DNA from: Ischnura elegans
Lineage: Eukaryota > Arthropoda > Insecta > Odonata > Coenagrionidae
DNA: 64,000 nucleotides
Assembly (NCBI RefSeq): GCF_921293095.1
Contig: NC_060246.1
Location: forward strand, 133,238,198 to 133,302,197
Reading direction: 5' to 3'
Shown here: piece by piece, positions 32,001-44,641 of the stretch
Position numbering within the stretch: the stretch's first letter is position 1
Layout: each line of letters opens with the position of its first letter
Made by a program: the position numbers and the translations under genes
The notes under the pieces: model-generated
Told to the model about the DNA's origin: nothing
Databases searched by the model: none
Seen by the model: the letters and a program-made list of their open reading frames with translations, nothing else

Positions 32001-34307
32001 CTATTACTGCAATCGGCTGTGTTTGTAGGATGCAAACGGCGCGCCGCGGCATATTTGGGAAGGAACTAAGAGTTGGAGCTAGCTCCACGACGGGTCCGGA
32101 ACGATCCGGAGCAAGGTTTTAGTTTCTTTCTTAACAACTCTCCCCAATGCCCTCAATTTCACCCGGGTGGGTGGTGGAAATTAGAATGCAAATTTATGCA
32201 ATTCCGGTGAGTGGGGTAAACGAAGGAGGTGCAATTTGCCGAATCGTCGGTAACCTGGATAACAAATTCACATACGCAACTTTGGTCATCTAAGGGAAAC
32301 AGTTTCCAGTTAGTTCGCTCTTTTTTTTTCGTTACTTTTTTTCTATACCGTACCAGGATTCTGAGTTAAATGGCCCGTGTAACCATCGGAGTGGGGAACA
32401 GTGTTGAACGGAACACTCGTTGGATAGATGGGCGCTACTTCCGATTCCCCCCGCTTGACATCGCATCGCGAGGAAATGGATACGTTCGTTATGGAGTTCG
32501 ACGGGAGAGTCTTTGAAATCGGGTTACACCTGTGCCTTCCATTTCCCCGCACGGAAGAAGTGAAAATAAATACTGCGGAAGGATGCTACAGTGCAGGAAT
32601 ACCCATTTACATTTTACAAAGCCTCTTTTTAGGCACATTTTCAGCCTATATTCCATATGTAAAAAAAAACTTAAGTTATAAATTTCATACAGCTATGAAT
32701 TTTAACACAAGTAAAAATAAATATATTTATTGTATACTCTCAATAAATAGTATTAAATTGTGAAATAACACTTTGAATACACTTTTAAGACAGCTCAGTG
32801 GTAAACAATTTCTAACAATGGCCAATTTTAGTTTATATGCCGTGTTTCCTTTTTCTAACGTTTTGAGACCTATAACTTGAAAATTTTCCAATTTTAATTA
32901 TTGTAACATATAGTATAAATTTAAAATTTGATGATAAAAATTAAATAGTTCCCACTTCATAACCTCTTTGTGTTTCGCATGAAAATGTTAAAATTTAATT
33001 CGCTGTCAGTAAGGATGAAACGACGCGCCGAGGCATTCCGGAAACAGACAGCCATCCAGCACAACCCGATCCCTGGCCAAGGAAAACTTTCATCAAAGTC
33101 GATACATTATACAGTGTGTTCTACCGATATGGGCTACTTCGACAAATGTTGCCGAAGCTTGTAAATTACCGCGGTAGTTTTCGTAAATTTACCGTAACCC
33201 TTGAAAATGACTTTTATTTTCTGTAATAATTACGAAAAAAAATATGAATTCAAAAAATATTATTGCCCTTTGTAGAGCATGGTACCTGCGGGCAATTGAA
33301 TGATGAAGGATTCAACTCTTGCAGGTTCAACTTCGTGCAATACTTTCGGCCTTGCTGGATGTAAATGTAGCAGTAGGTAAATAGTTTACCTAAATATATG
33401 TTTTATTTAATACGATGTCTTATTAGGTAGGGTATCTCAACGATACCACATAAGGTTTTATAATTGCTTGCCCTATTGAATTTGTATTTTCTCCGTCAAT
33501 TATTTCTATATTTTAACTCCAATAAATCACATATTTTAGGGCTAAAAAGTTTTCATTGTGCATAGGTACTCTCTTATTGCTATTAATATACCATATGATT
33601 GGGAGTTTTTGCGAATATTTCGCTGAATCTTAGTTTTCCAACGAATGGAAGAAAAATAGTCAAATCTGACTAGCTCTAACCCTACATGCCGATTCTATGA
33701 ACACATAGCAATCATTAAACCGCAGATAGGTTCTGAAAATATTTCAAAGATGGATGCGAATGGATCTCCTTAGAGCTATCGGAAGCGGTGCAATGACTCG
33801 GAGATTCAGTTACAGTGGGGAACATTGCTGCCTCGTCCGTTTCAAGATGAAATATTTAAGACCCGTTTATCACTCTCGAGAATTTTCTCGGAATCTGACG
33901 AATGACGACCTTTATAATCTGCCTCGCAGTGTTTTTAGGGGACTCGTAAAATGAATTCCAGGTTTGAGAAACGGGCCGTGTGGGTGCCCATTCTTCTCAG
34001 AGCTTCCCTTGAGCTATAAACAAAATTTGCTTTCCAACCCGAGGGAATCGTTTCAAGGAAATGAGAGAAGAGCAGCGAAGGAAGAAGAAGAACAACGCAT
34101 GTGGAAGCTAGGCGTATCCAGGAGATGAAAAAATTTTAAACCTACCCCTCCCCGCTTCTTTATATATATTTAAAAAAAGAAACGATTATGACAAACCTTT
34201 ATTCGAAGTATGCGATTACTACAGCGATTTGAAAGCTCAGGTCATATTTAAGCGTCATTTAATATATATATTTTACAATGTTATCGGAAACCCTGTTTAC
34301 ATAGGGT
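32001..34307. other. AT-rich DNA with a small GC-rich patch
   Basis: A GC-rich stretch lies at about 32030-32120 (GGCGCGCCGCGG). Open frames such as 32428-32763 are unrecognised. No repeat ends or RNA genes are seen. Confidence 0.5.
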
Positions 34308-34563
34308 CAAGGGCGTACTCAGGATCAAAACTAGAGGGGAGCAAGCAGAGATCATTCAGGTTAAAAACTAAAACAGCGCTTTAGTAGTTTTTTTAATTGT
34401 TTGATCAAAAAAATATATTTTGATTTTAATTACCAGTTTTATACCATTATCGCTTTTCTCGGATTTAAAGAAAATTATTGCAAAACATTCTTTGAACGAA
34501 ATTTAATTTTGCTTCTAAGGGGGGTGGGCAGCTGCCCCCTCCTCCCCTCGCATGGGTTCGTCC
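34308..34563. mobile_element. Possible non-autonomous element fragment
   Basis: Left GGGCGTACTCAGGAT and right GGGGCAGCTGCCCCCTCC...ATGGGTTCGTCCGTGC resemble the opposed termini of dispersed arthropod MITEs. No target duplication is evident, so the limits are approximate. Confidence 0.35.
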
Positions 34564-35230
34564 GTGCATAAGGTATTTCATAACCATGCCTTGGTAACCA
34601 TACGCAATTAGAAACCAATATGTGTGGAAATATAGACGAAGTTAAGTTCACGGATATATTTGATGGATTTTTCCATAATTTCCCAAAATAAATATTTCGA
34701 TCGATGTCACATTTGAGTCACTACAAACAACAATGGCTAAAAATTCAACATTATAAAATTCAAATAGCCTAAAAAAATCTGTCGTGCTCCTATAAACTTG
34801 GGTAGTTGAGTGCATCCCCCGATTTTCAGGCCGTTTAGCATAGTGCTGATACCGGCACATACACAGGAGAAAAAGCTGAAATTGCAAAAACCTCTGGATG
34901 TCATGATGGTTGGATCGATGTTTCTGTTTCGCAGCTCAGACAACCGTGGACGCTTTTGTATAATTTAACATTATATGTTATGCTATTTACTTCGTGTAGT
35001 TGTTAACGAGAGAGGTAGTTAAATGCATACATGAGGCATATAAAACCGTCGATATCTCGGAAAAAAGGTAAAAGAAAAATAACGTAGCGTTTTTTCAAAG
35101 TATCTGAATTATGGCCAGTGAAAGGATCACTTGTGACGGGAGTAGCAAGAAAGAAAAAATCGGCAGAATAGCCCAAGCGAATTGAGTATTCCACCAAAAG
35201 GGAGATTTGCTTACAGCGGGAAACTTAAAT
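34564..35230. other. AT-rich DNA, nothing recognised
   Basis: No feature supported. Confidence 0.5.
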
Positions 35231-35341
35231 ATGGGAATAAGGGAACGATTTATAAGAACCTACATTTGGAGTATGCTCCTATACGGAAGTGAGGCATGGA
35301 CAATGACAACAGTGGAGAAAGCAAGGATGGAGGCCTTCTAA
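35231..35341 (+). pseudogene. Non-LTR retrotransposon RT C-terminal scrap
   Basis: The frame MGIRERFIRTYIWSMLLYG, then SEAWTM, then EKARMEAF and a stop matches the conserved region after the reverse transcriptase palm in many insect non-LTR elements (IKTYIWS.LLYGSE.WT...LEAFEMW). Both ends are missing, so it is a 36-codon relic. Confidence 0.7.
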
Positions 35342-35347
35342 ATGTGG

Positions 35348-35396
35348 GGTCAACTTCTCACCTAAAATATCTTGTATATTAGGTGAGAAGTTGACC
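35348..35396. repeat. Perfect 18-bp hairpin
   Basis: GGTCAACTTCTCACCTAA (35348-35365) is followed after 13 bases by its exact inverse (35379-35396). It lies directly after the RT scrap and could be paired MITE ends with the body lost. Confidence 0.85.
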
Positions 35397-36756
35397 TTAA
35401 TCTTAACCTCAACGATACTAATGACTTTAAAGCTTATGGTTAGGTAAAAACCAATCTCTCTCCTTCCACTGACCGATCGTGAGCCGATTCTCCCTCGCCA
35501 CGATTCGCGACGCTTTGATAGGGGCAACCACAAGACCGGGACAAATCCAACCCAGGACCCGCCCATAAAAAAGGCAAGCGAATCTAGAATTCGCTCGTTT
35601 TTTCCCCTTGTCCTCCGAAAGTCAAAGTTTTTTTACGACAGCGGCCCCTGCGATTCCCTCAGCGAAAGGGCAAGGTCTCCCCCAAATGTATGGACGACTA
35701 CTGTTCCCCTCGGCTGCGACAGGACAAGAGGGCGTTGTTCCCGCTGACCACTACTTGAGAAAATAAAATACACCACCGAATTTCAATGCTCTAGCATGAA
35801 ATGCTCTAGCGTGTGTTGAAATTGAGGTACAAAATTCCACGGAAACAAACGGACAGACACCAAAGTAAGTTGAGAAAGTAAGAAGAACGTTGTAAAAAGG
35901 AAGGAGATGTTCTTTTCGCGAAAATTCCAAGATATGATCATTTGAGTGTACGTACTTCGTGAATGAGGGCAAGGGAAATTTAGAAATACAATAATCAAAT
36001 AAAGTAAAAAATGCTTCCCATGATCTCCAGGCATTCCATTTCAAAATAAGAAATTTTACTTTGCCTCATTGGGTGTAATACATGCCAACCTTCGGGTACA
36101 ACTGTTTATAGGAGCGGAAGTTTACTTTCTCTATTTCGAAGCCATTTAATGTATTGATTAGACGCAGTTGGCGTTGATGAAATCAATCAATTGATAGAAA
36201 AAAATCCTTGCTGGAGAAGCAGGCACGCAAAATGATCGAATCGGATATAACCTTACACTAATGATATAGCTTGATTTTTACCGATAAAATTTGCCTCACA
36301 CATAATAGAAAATTAGTGTATCTCACAAAGAACCTGTATTATGCTTTAACCTGCTAAAGTTCTCTACAACAAGAAATCAACTCCATAGTCTGACAAAAAT
36401 GAAATTACGCGCGTAATTCGTTAAATGACTGCATAAAAATCTTTGGCAAGGCAGTGGAAACTGTTAATACAAGAAAAGCTATACACAGGTGATCAAATCA
36501 TAACAAAATCAATTTAAATTATCACATTCCTCTGTGCTCATAATAAATGGATTCCTATTAATTCCAGACTAAGGGATATTTTTCCCTTTCATCTCTGTGT
36601 AGCACTAAAAATATACTCCAAATCTGTAGGTGCCTCCATTAAAATGAAAGTGTACCACTAACAGGCTAAATGCAGCAAATTGAAGTTTCAAAATATCAAA
36701 TTAGATATATATAATCAGTGCATTGTATTTGAATCAGTTTTTTTCGTTTATTTAAT
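35397..36756. other. Mixed-composition DNA, no gene
   Basis: 35430-35740 is GC-rich with a GCGAATCTAGAATTCGC palindrome near 35578; the rest is AT-rich. No domain is recognised in the frames 35279-35566 or 35751-36044. Confidence 0.45.
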
Positions 36757-36915
36757 TTCACATGGAAGGGAAAGTGTAACTGCCGCAGTAACCCACTCCC
36801 AACAGGAGCATTGCTTACATGCTTCTGCTTCGACACGGAGAATAAACAAAACCCAAATTGAGAGAGTGAAAAAATAAAAGAAGGTCGAATTCCGCGCTAC
36901 ACTCAGAATTCGCTC
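36757..36915. repeat. Diverged direct repeat, copy 1
   Basis: It shares TTTCACATGGA, CAACAGGAGC, TGCTTACATGCT, CACGGAGAATAAACA, AAATTGAGAGAG and AAAATAAAAGAAGGTC in order with 37118-37290. Confidence 0.8.
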
Positions 36916-37117
36916 CACGGAGCTTATCAAAGCCATCCCTTTCAATTTTTAAAACGTATATATTACTCTCCTTAATACAAACTCATAGACAAAATATAGA
37001 TAAAACATCCCTAGTAGCCCAAAATGTGTACAAAAAAAAAAACTCTTCGTCGTAGATACCTGACAAATGGATTTGTGTTGTTTTGGAACTAGCGGATTCC
37101 ATTGACTTTTGCAGAAT

Positions 37118-37290
37118 TTGATTTCACATGGAGGGTTTGTAATGCAGTTAGCCACTCACAACAGGAGCGATGCTTACATGCTATTTTGCATCGTTTCTGC
37201 TTTGTCACGGAGAATAAACACACGCAAATTGAGAGAGAAAAAATAAAAGAAGGTCATATTCCGCGCAACACTCAGTCAGATCAGCGCCTC
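37118..37290. repeat. Diverged direct repeat, copy 2
   Basis: Same ordered blocks as 36757-36915, about 361 bp downstream, with small indels between blocks. Confidence 0.8.
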
Positions 37291-37693
37291 TGCTCCACGC
37301 ACATCAACCCCCTCCTCCCACACTCCAAACATCTCATTCGAAAACGACCGCGTCATCCGACCCATTAATCTAGCGGAGGGCCGATATCACTACTCGGAGA
37401 ATGAATAATTGAATCTTGGAGAAGGCATTTGAGTGGGGAGGTGTGACGCAAAAGGAAGATACAGGGAGGGGGGAGTTTTGGAGAGTGGGGAGATGAGGAA
37501 GAATAAAAAAAGGGAAGAAGAGTAGGGGAAAGTGAAGTTGGCTAATGAAGAATGGAGGGGGGACGGGTAGAGAGGGGTTGGGGTAGGAAGGAAAAAACGT
37601 GTAACGCAGGGGGGGGCTCTGCAAGATAGGCGAGAGATGAGTTAAGTTGGGAGACTAATGGATCGCCGTGAATTTTAGAGGAGATTTAAGAGG
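37291..37693. other. Purine-rich tract, no gene
   Basis: 37425-37620 is G/A-rich low-complexity sequence; the minus-strand Pro/Phe-rich frame is compositional. Confidence 0.5.
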
Positions 37694-38310
37694 ATCATCC
37701 ACATACTACCCCGCAGGCTGCCTCAAATGGCGTGTCAGGACACCAGCGTGCATAGGCGGATTTAGGGAGGGTCACGGGGGCACGTGCCCCCTTCCCAAGA
37801 CGCTTGAAACATAGACAAGATTTCTAATAATATGACTATCATTACGTTCGTTTTGTTTCGTGTATTATGGAGCATCAACCTAAGCCTTGAGCCGACGTCA
37901 AGAAGACAGATTTGCCGGTCATTGATCATTCGCTAGTCAGCGCTCGTATCGCCTAATAGGAAATCGTTATTACAATTGTATCTTATACATATTTTCATAT
38001 CTATAGCTTTCATATTAAAATAACGTGAATATTTCGTACGGTAATTTGTGTATGCTGTTTTTAATCTTAAATGTGAGAAGACCGTTTGCCCATCAGGCCC
38101 TTGTGCCCCCCCCCCCCCCTTCCCAAGAAATAAATCCTGGATCAATCCTTGTCAGCGTGCGTTGAATGCGCACAGATTTTAGCCTAGCATTTTTTAAAGT
38201 CCTTCATTGTTCGGAGGAAGCACAAATTCTTATACCTATCAGTTCAGCAAAATATCTCTTGCATTTCATCGTTTCAGTCGGACCTTTGAAAGATAATGAG
38301 GACCAAAAGA
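37694..38310. repeat. Diverged direct repeat, copy 1, split by a MITE
   Basis: 37694-37751 plus 38161-38310 align in order with 39176-39400: CATACTACCCC...CTGCCTCAAATGG, then GGACACCAGC, then TTCGGAGGA, AGCAAAATATCTCT, CGTTTC.GTCGGACC and GAAAGATAA.GAGGACCAAA. The MITE 37752-38152 interrupts this copy only. Confidence 0.75.
37752..38152. mobile_element. hAT-like MITE with 8-bp target duplication
   Basis: The element is flanked by a perfect CAGCGTGC (37744-37751 and 38153-38160). Its ends ATAGGCGGATTTAGG and CCTGGATCAATCCTTGT are imperfect inverses. It shares interior blocks with the repeat at 9696-10170. A 14-C run lies at 38106-38119. Confidence 0.8.
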
Positions 38311-38370
38311 GGATTGGCACTAGGGATTAGGTTGCATTATTTTGCAATATTTTTTTTCGCGAAACGAGCA

Positions 38371-39010
38371 GTTGCTAAAGCAAAGACAACACACTGCGAC
38401 CAGCTGTACGCCGACTTAGATACACCTGGAGGTGAAAATAAGATCTACCGCCTCGCCAACTCCCGACATCGAGCAACTCAGGATTTTAGTCAGGTCAAAT
38501 GCATCAAAAACGACGATCACCAGATACTACGAGGCCCACCTGCCATCCTTCGGCGCTGGAGAGAACACTTCTCGGCCATCTGTAACACTCAGTGGCCCTA
38601 TATGGAACAGAATGTTGGCCAGCCACAGCAAATCAAGAACAGGCCATGCATGTCATGGAAATGAGGGTACTGCGATGGATCCTAGGCATCTCCCGCCTGG
38701 ATCACATCAGGAATGAAGACATTCGGAAAAGAATGGGAGTTGCACCGATCACAGACAAGATGCGGGAGGCTCGACTGCGGTGGTATGGGCATGTGGTGCG
38801 TAGTGATGAGAACTCCGTGGCCAAAACAGCAATGCGGCTGAGTACTGAAGGACGCCTACCACGAGGACGACCAAAGATGCGCTGGCTCGACAAAATTAAG
38901 GCGGACATGAAGACCATCAACGCCACGCCAGTAGACGCCCTGGATCGAGCCAAGTGGAGAAGACTTCGTTGAACAGAGGACCCTGCAATAGCGCGGGACA
39001 AACGCTAGGA
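38371..39010 (+). pseudogene. Internally deleted RTE-type non-LTR retrotransposon
   Basis: The first part (38371-38590) encodes the region ahead of the reverse transcriptase palm: KAKTTHCDQLYADLDTP, KIYRLANSRHRATQDF, then AILRRWREHFSAIC. The second part (38595-39000), in another frame, encodes the C-terminal region: LYGTECWPAT, HVMEMRVLRWILGI, MREARLRWYGHVVR, RGRPKMRWLDKIK and DALDRAKWRRLR, then after a stop DPAIARDKR. The palm with its catalytic aspartates is missing between them. The order and motifs fit RTE-clade elements. It ends in a short A-rich tail (about 39005-39025). Confidence 0.85.
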
Positions 39011-39175
39011 TGAAAAAGAAGAAGATTTTGCTATATTTTTTGGGAAGAAATTTAATATTTTAAATCGTTGAATATACGTAATTTTGGATTTTAAGCATCA
39101 GATGCTGTAAATATTGGCGTTAAAACCTCAAGATGTGAACTTTACCTCCGCCCATGTGGCAAAATGAGATCGCTC

Positions 39176-39400
39176 TACATCTACATACTTCCCCCTAGCC
39201 GCCTAAATAGGCGTGGGGCGGGGTGAGTTAGGACAGCAGTCGTAGACAAATAAATAGGCTCCGACGAAGTTCCACCTAGCTTTCATTTTAGTCCTTTATT
39301 TTTCGGAGGAAAAACAAATCCCTGTACGTATTAGTTAAGCAAAATATCTCTCCTATTTTATCGTTTCTGTCGGACCAGAAAGATAACGAGGACCAAATTT
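39176..39400. repeat. Diverged direct repeat, copy 2
   Basis: Partner of 37694-38310, without the MITE. The opening CTACATACTTCCCCCTAGCC resembles a dispersed arthropod repeat, so the two copies may be independent insertions of one family and not a local duplication. Confidence 0.7.
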
Positions 39401-40589
39401 AATGTACTGTGTAGGTATCGTTCTGAAAGATAACAATTCTTAATGGGAAGAGTTCAACGATGTGCATTTGATCAAACAAGCAACATTCTGAGGTTTCATT
39501 TCGAGGAAGAAACTAACAGTCATTATAGATAAAACTTAGTGTTCTTGTACAGTATTCTCATTACTTCACCAAAGCGTTTCACCGCTTTACGGCATTTTTT
39601 CCTTGATTATGTCCTCCAGCGGTGAAGTAGCCTAGGAAAATAACAAAAACACTGAAGAAGAATAGAAATTTTATTCTAAAATAGAATCAAGAGTCAATAC
39701 ATTATACATACAATACAAATACATTTTTTAATGAGCATATTCAATATTTTCAATACTTTAATTATGTTTTTAATTAGCAATTTCGCCAGTTATGGCATCA
39801 TTAGATACCCTACCGTAACTGCCGAAAGCCCTTGTATACAAAAATCTAACGATACTTTTGAGGCCAAAGAGCTACTATAATTTGTTTAGTTATGCAAACT
39901 TTGCCGTTTACTTCAATGACGTGTAAGTGAATAGCAAGAGCAACAGAGATGTCGTCATTAGAAGGCGATGCGAGAAATATGCAGAGCAGAAGCAATGCTT
40001 GAAATAATCAGCCACAGGGCAATTACGAGAAATTTGCTCCCATTGGAAGCTATATGTTACCAGGAAATAGAAAGGTCCCCAGGGAGCAAAACAGAAGGAG
40101 AAGCCAAACAAGTGTTCCACAGGAAGCGTAAGCTACAAGTCCAAAAGTGAGTAGCAAAAGCCAATGGAAGCCATTAGTTAAAAAAAAACACAAGTCCATT
40201 CGACAGGAATCTACGACGGAAAGTTTTTTTTGTACACATTTGGGGCCACTGGGGATGTTGAGTCGATATTTTTTCTATGAATGAGAATTGTAATGAGTAA
40301 TATATTTATTCTCGTGGAAAACTGAAAAGGAAAGTTTTGAAAACTTTCAACGCTACGTTTAAACTTTCAAAGGCTTTTGAAAACTTCCAACATGTGCGGA
40401 GGAAGGATTGTGATGAAAAAGAGGGAGGAGACATCGCGATGAAAACATGTGATCAATACATATCACGACGCTTGAAAGAAAATAGCAAAGGAGGAATATA
40501 TGCCATGAGGAAAAGAGGAGAATAAAATATAGAAAAGTTAAACCTAAAAAAAATGAAGTTGCTGATAAAGAACTTGATAAGTAACTTTA
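39401..40589. other. AT-rich DNA, nothing recognised
   Basis: Short open frames at 39968-40150 and 40337-40525 show Lys/Glu-rich, unrecognised content. Confidence 0.5.
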
Positions 40590-40820
40590 CGGTCATTGGT
40601 ATAGTAGACATAATTAATATGTAAACTTAATAACAAGGAAAGTACTGTGTCATACTCCCATTTCACGTAATCTGATTACCCTTTCATTGTGAATTAATTT
40701 ACGCTTAGCTTGAAGAAAAAATGTAGAAAATAGTAGAAGGCGCAAACAAAAATGTGCCAGCGAAATACGGGTATTATTACATGACTGAAGAAAATTCACA
40801 CCAAAAACATTACTACATTT
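40590..40820. repeat. Diverged direct repeat, copy 1
   Basis: It aligns in order with 41015-41250: GTAGACATAAT/GTAGATATAAA, GTAAACTTAAT, TACTGTG.CATA.TCCCATTTCA, CCCTTT.ATTG.GAATTAAT, ACGCTTA, AAAAAATG and onward. Confidence 0.75.
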
Positions 40821-41014
40821 ATACTGGAAAATGTTTATTAAATTTGCGAATTTTCATTTACAGAGACCCATGTACACGATTATCATTCGTCTTTGGCGGT
40901 AATAATTCAACCCGAGGTTTGGTTTCGTTGAGTAAGAGTGGAGGGTAAAATATTTGCTCATGTAGAAATTGGTACTATTTAGTATTGGTACAATTTGGAA
41001 GAAAATATTTGTGG

Positions 41015-41250
41015 TCATTGAAATGGTAGATATAAATGTATGCGTAAACTTAATCATTTCTAAAATACTGTGACATATTCCCATTTCAATAAAATCAAAT
41101 TTCCCTTTTATTGCGAATTAATTAACGCTTATCTTAAGGAAAAAATGCAAAAATGGAACAAATCGGTACCAAAAAAGTGCATCCGAAATAGTATTACAAG
41201 ACCGGAGAATATGAATTCACGGCAAAAATATTTTTCCGTTGTCGTTTGCG
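41015..41250. repeat. Diverged direct repeat, copy 2
   Basis: Partner of 40590-40820, about 425 bp downstream, clearly diverged. Confidence 0.75.
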
Positions 41251-44200
41251 AACGCAATCAAAATTTTACGTCAACACACAGTCAAAGGAAATAAGACGCC
41301 ACAGAGAGGCACATTAATTTTCATAGGTTTTGGCGATTTGAATAGAGTCAACATGATTATATGCATGCAGTCTGAATAAAGGAGTGAATGCAAAGCCATA
41401 GAGGAGTCGGCAGTAAATAAAAAGTGCGCTATTGGGGTAGTTGCGAGGGTGACGGATGCAAAAGGGACGGTGAAGGGGGAAGACTGAATAGCGGGGACTA
41501 CTACAGGTATTAAACGGCCGTAAAAACACGGGACAAAAGGGAGGGACGTCCCGTTAACGACCATTCCGCCGCCATATGCGAGTGTAATTTAGGCGAGCTT
41601 TTAGTGCGAGCTTCCTCTTCCTTCTCCTCATTCGTGAGAAACTCATAGAAACTAGCAACGGGGGCCTAGCGCCACTTAAAACACACGCGAGCGCGATCTC
41701 AAAGGCTCTCGAAGGAGCGGACCCGAAGAAATTACCGAGGCCGTAGCATGGTATTTCTTACCCCTCAGGACATTAAAATCGAGCGCAAGGAGAGAAAATT
41801 CAAGTCTAGGGGCACCGGAATGGGGTGAATATTCCTCTCAAGGCTTACAAGGGCGAATAAAAGGGGAAATTGAAGGGCGAGAGTTTCTTGAACGTTAGTT
41901 GGCCGCCTCGGAGGGCTTCTTTATATGCATGGATAACAAATTCTTTGCGCAAGATGACGCATCGCTACCACACGAAACGGGCACATTTTTCCTTTTTCGT
42001 GGAGCATTATTTGTTCAAAACTCAAGCAATCATATTGAAATTTCCAGAATAAAAGAACAAATTTTTGCCGAAATTAGTCTGTATTTCAACAAATATTTTG
42101 AATCCCAGAAGATGTAACGGAAAAAAATTTCTAACTTGAGATACAAGCAGATATATTGCATACTCTATGCATTCTGAAAATTTCAACATGATACTAGGGA
42201 GAAGTTTAAAGCAAGAAAAGTGTAGCGAAAAAAAGAACTGACGAACGAAAGTGATTCTTCCTGTTAAGCTGTACAAAAACTATTCATTTATTGCAAATGA
42301 AAATATTTTACCCTCTACCTTACTCATCGAAACCAATCTAAGGGTAGAGTTATTAACGCCAAAGACGAATGATAATGTATAATATGGGTTTCTGTGAATA
42401 AACATACGCAGATGTAATGAAACAATGTTCAGTATAAACAGATAAATATACTAAATATGCTTAGGCAGGAGTATAAGGCTAAGTTAATTATGAGTTTAAC
42501 TAGTTATAACACACAATGTACACTTTTATTTTTTATCTATAACAACTACTTATGAAATAATCAGGTGCAGGGGCTACGTCATTTACTACTAGTTGTACTA
42601 GAATAGAGGGTATCCATATTAGCGTAGATAAACTGGTATTTTCCCCACAATTCATATTCACTCATCCAAGATTTCAGCACATCATATCGTCACCTGGGTG
42701 CCTGGAGAGTTTTAGCTACTCTTTTTCCATACAAATATCTAAAATATCCACCCAGTTAGAGAGGACTGCATTACCATTTCGCAAAGTACCTTCTGACACC
42801 TAGTATCACCAGAAACACCATATTTATATTCCTTCCGTTATTTTTGAAGAAACCAATCGGAAATATAATGCTCGGCCGAGATAAATACAAATTTAATTTT
42901 TGCAAAAAAGAAATATATTCAAAATTTAAGTCGCGGACATCCTGTTGTCCTGCGTGTATGTCAGGGAGCAATCACATTTATCTCTCACTCTCCAATGAAA
43001 CAGTAAATATGTTTACTCTGCGTCTACTTCCAAGACTTTTTAGTCGCGAAGAAAGAAAGTTGAAATGATTCACCTCGCGACGAAACGTGTAAATCAGAGA
43101 CGAATTTCACAATTGTCGACAACTCGCTCCACAATGACTGGCTACTTTTGCGGAAAAAATGTATATTTCTCAACCAAAAATATTGAGCACATTCTGACTT
43201 GGAAATTTGAAAAAAAAGAAATAATGAACCGCCATACTGATCTATAATTCCGTTCACTTGACGACTATTCAACAGAGGTTACATTATTATTTATTTATTT
43301 TAAATTAAATGCGTTGAAAACACGGCTTATCACCGGAAAGCGAGGGACATTTCCTGAGTTGGAGAGTAGACATAAAGAAAAATATATTTTGAAATTTTCC
43401 TCGATTCTATATGAGTATTCCGTTGCAGTTTCATTTTTGTTAATTTTACGGAACATTTGAGTTTCAAAAAAAGAAAAAATTCTTTTAAGGATGAAATAAA
43501 CTCCCTGCTCTGCAAAGTATGAAACATTTCCCGGCTCAAACAATTGAACAAAATCTAAATAAGTCAGAGGCCATCTTGATGTATTAAGCCTATCCGCTAC
43601 GAGTGTTCAATCGAGGTTTTATTTTTTTTGCAATTTTTATAGGACATTTGGCTCTCATAAACCGGAAAAAGATTCTTTAACGGCCGGAATCTTTCGGAAT
43701 CCTCAGTAATGCTTCCTTGTTGCCTGGAGGATTTTAATCAAATAAATATATGTGACAGCCATTGTCTTCCACCCAGTGGGGAATTTATTGCACAGAAATA
43801 TGGCCATAAAACGTTCAGAGATCACGATTAAAACGATCAAAATTCATGCAAGAAGAACTTACAAAAAAGCTAAAATGCCATTCACAGATATTATATCTTA
43901 TACTCATTGGAGCGCTTCAAAAATAGCTCAAAGAGTCTTCGACGAAGATAAATCGCGCCTGACCTGTTTTTGAATGCATTATGAAGGAGTTAAAAAAAAG
44001 AATTCGAATGATTCATAAAATTTACTTTTGAAGAAAATACTATGAAATGCATTATACATCAAAGACTTCACGCCTACATTTTTTCAGAGTGCTCGTGACG
44101 ATATTACCAATAGTTGCTCGTAAATTCTAATACTTACTCATAAGTTAGTCGTTCTGTCCAAAATGAGAGCGGTATGCTATAATTCCCCTAGCCAAGAGTT

Positions 44201-44369
44201 TAGAATAATTATTATTAATCAATACGGAATCATTGGTTTCAAATTTAAAATATCATCAATTTAAATAGATTAATCAAATGTACAATCTGAGAAAAATTTT
44301 ATGGTCTGTAACCGGCAAATCCATGTAGAGCCTCATGTGGATTGATCACTTCCGAACGTATTTATAATT
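41251..44369. other. AT-rich DNA with one CpG-rich patch
   Basis: 41550-41860 is CpG-rich (for example CACGCGAGCGCGATC near 41683). Elsewhere it is AT-rich with unrecognised short frames and no RNA gene or repeat ends. Confidence 0.5.
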
Positions 44370-44641
44370 GTGGACTGTATATTGTTTAAATCAAAGTCGA
44401 GCCGGGCCGATGGCATACCACTCACCGCTGCTGTTCCCGTCGGGGGCGCGACTTGGCTTCTTCTCCTTGGGTTGCTCTCCAACCATGCCTTCGCGAAGTT
44501 TTCTGGACGACTGCACTATTCACTCACATTCTCGGAGTGACAAAACAAAACAAAACAAAACCAAAACGAAAACCCGACAATTCGTGGTATCGCCAACAGG
44601 TGGCGAGGCTCGACTTTGTCTGGGAAATTCACAACCAAACA
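44370..44641 (-). repeat. Probable 3' LTR of the BEL/Pao element
   Basis: On the minus strand a purine tract (AAGGGCGGGGGAA, plus 44642-44654) is followed directly by TGTTTGGTTGTG, the usual polypurine tract and TG-start LTR arrangement. The far LTR end is not certain; a CA end near 44370 is a guess. No second LTR exists for comparison. Confidence 0.45.
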
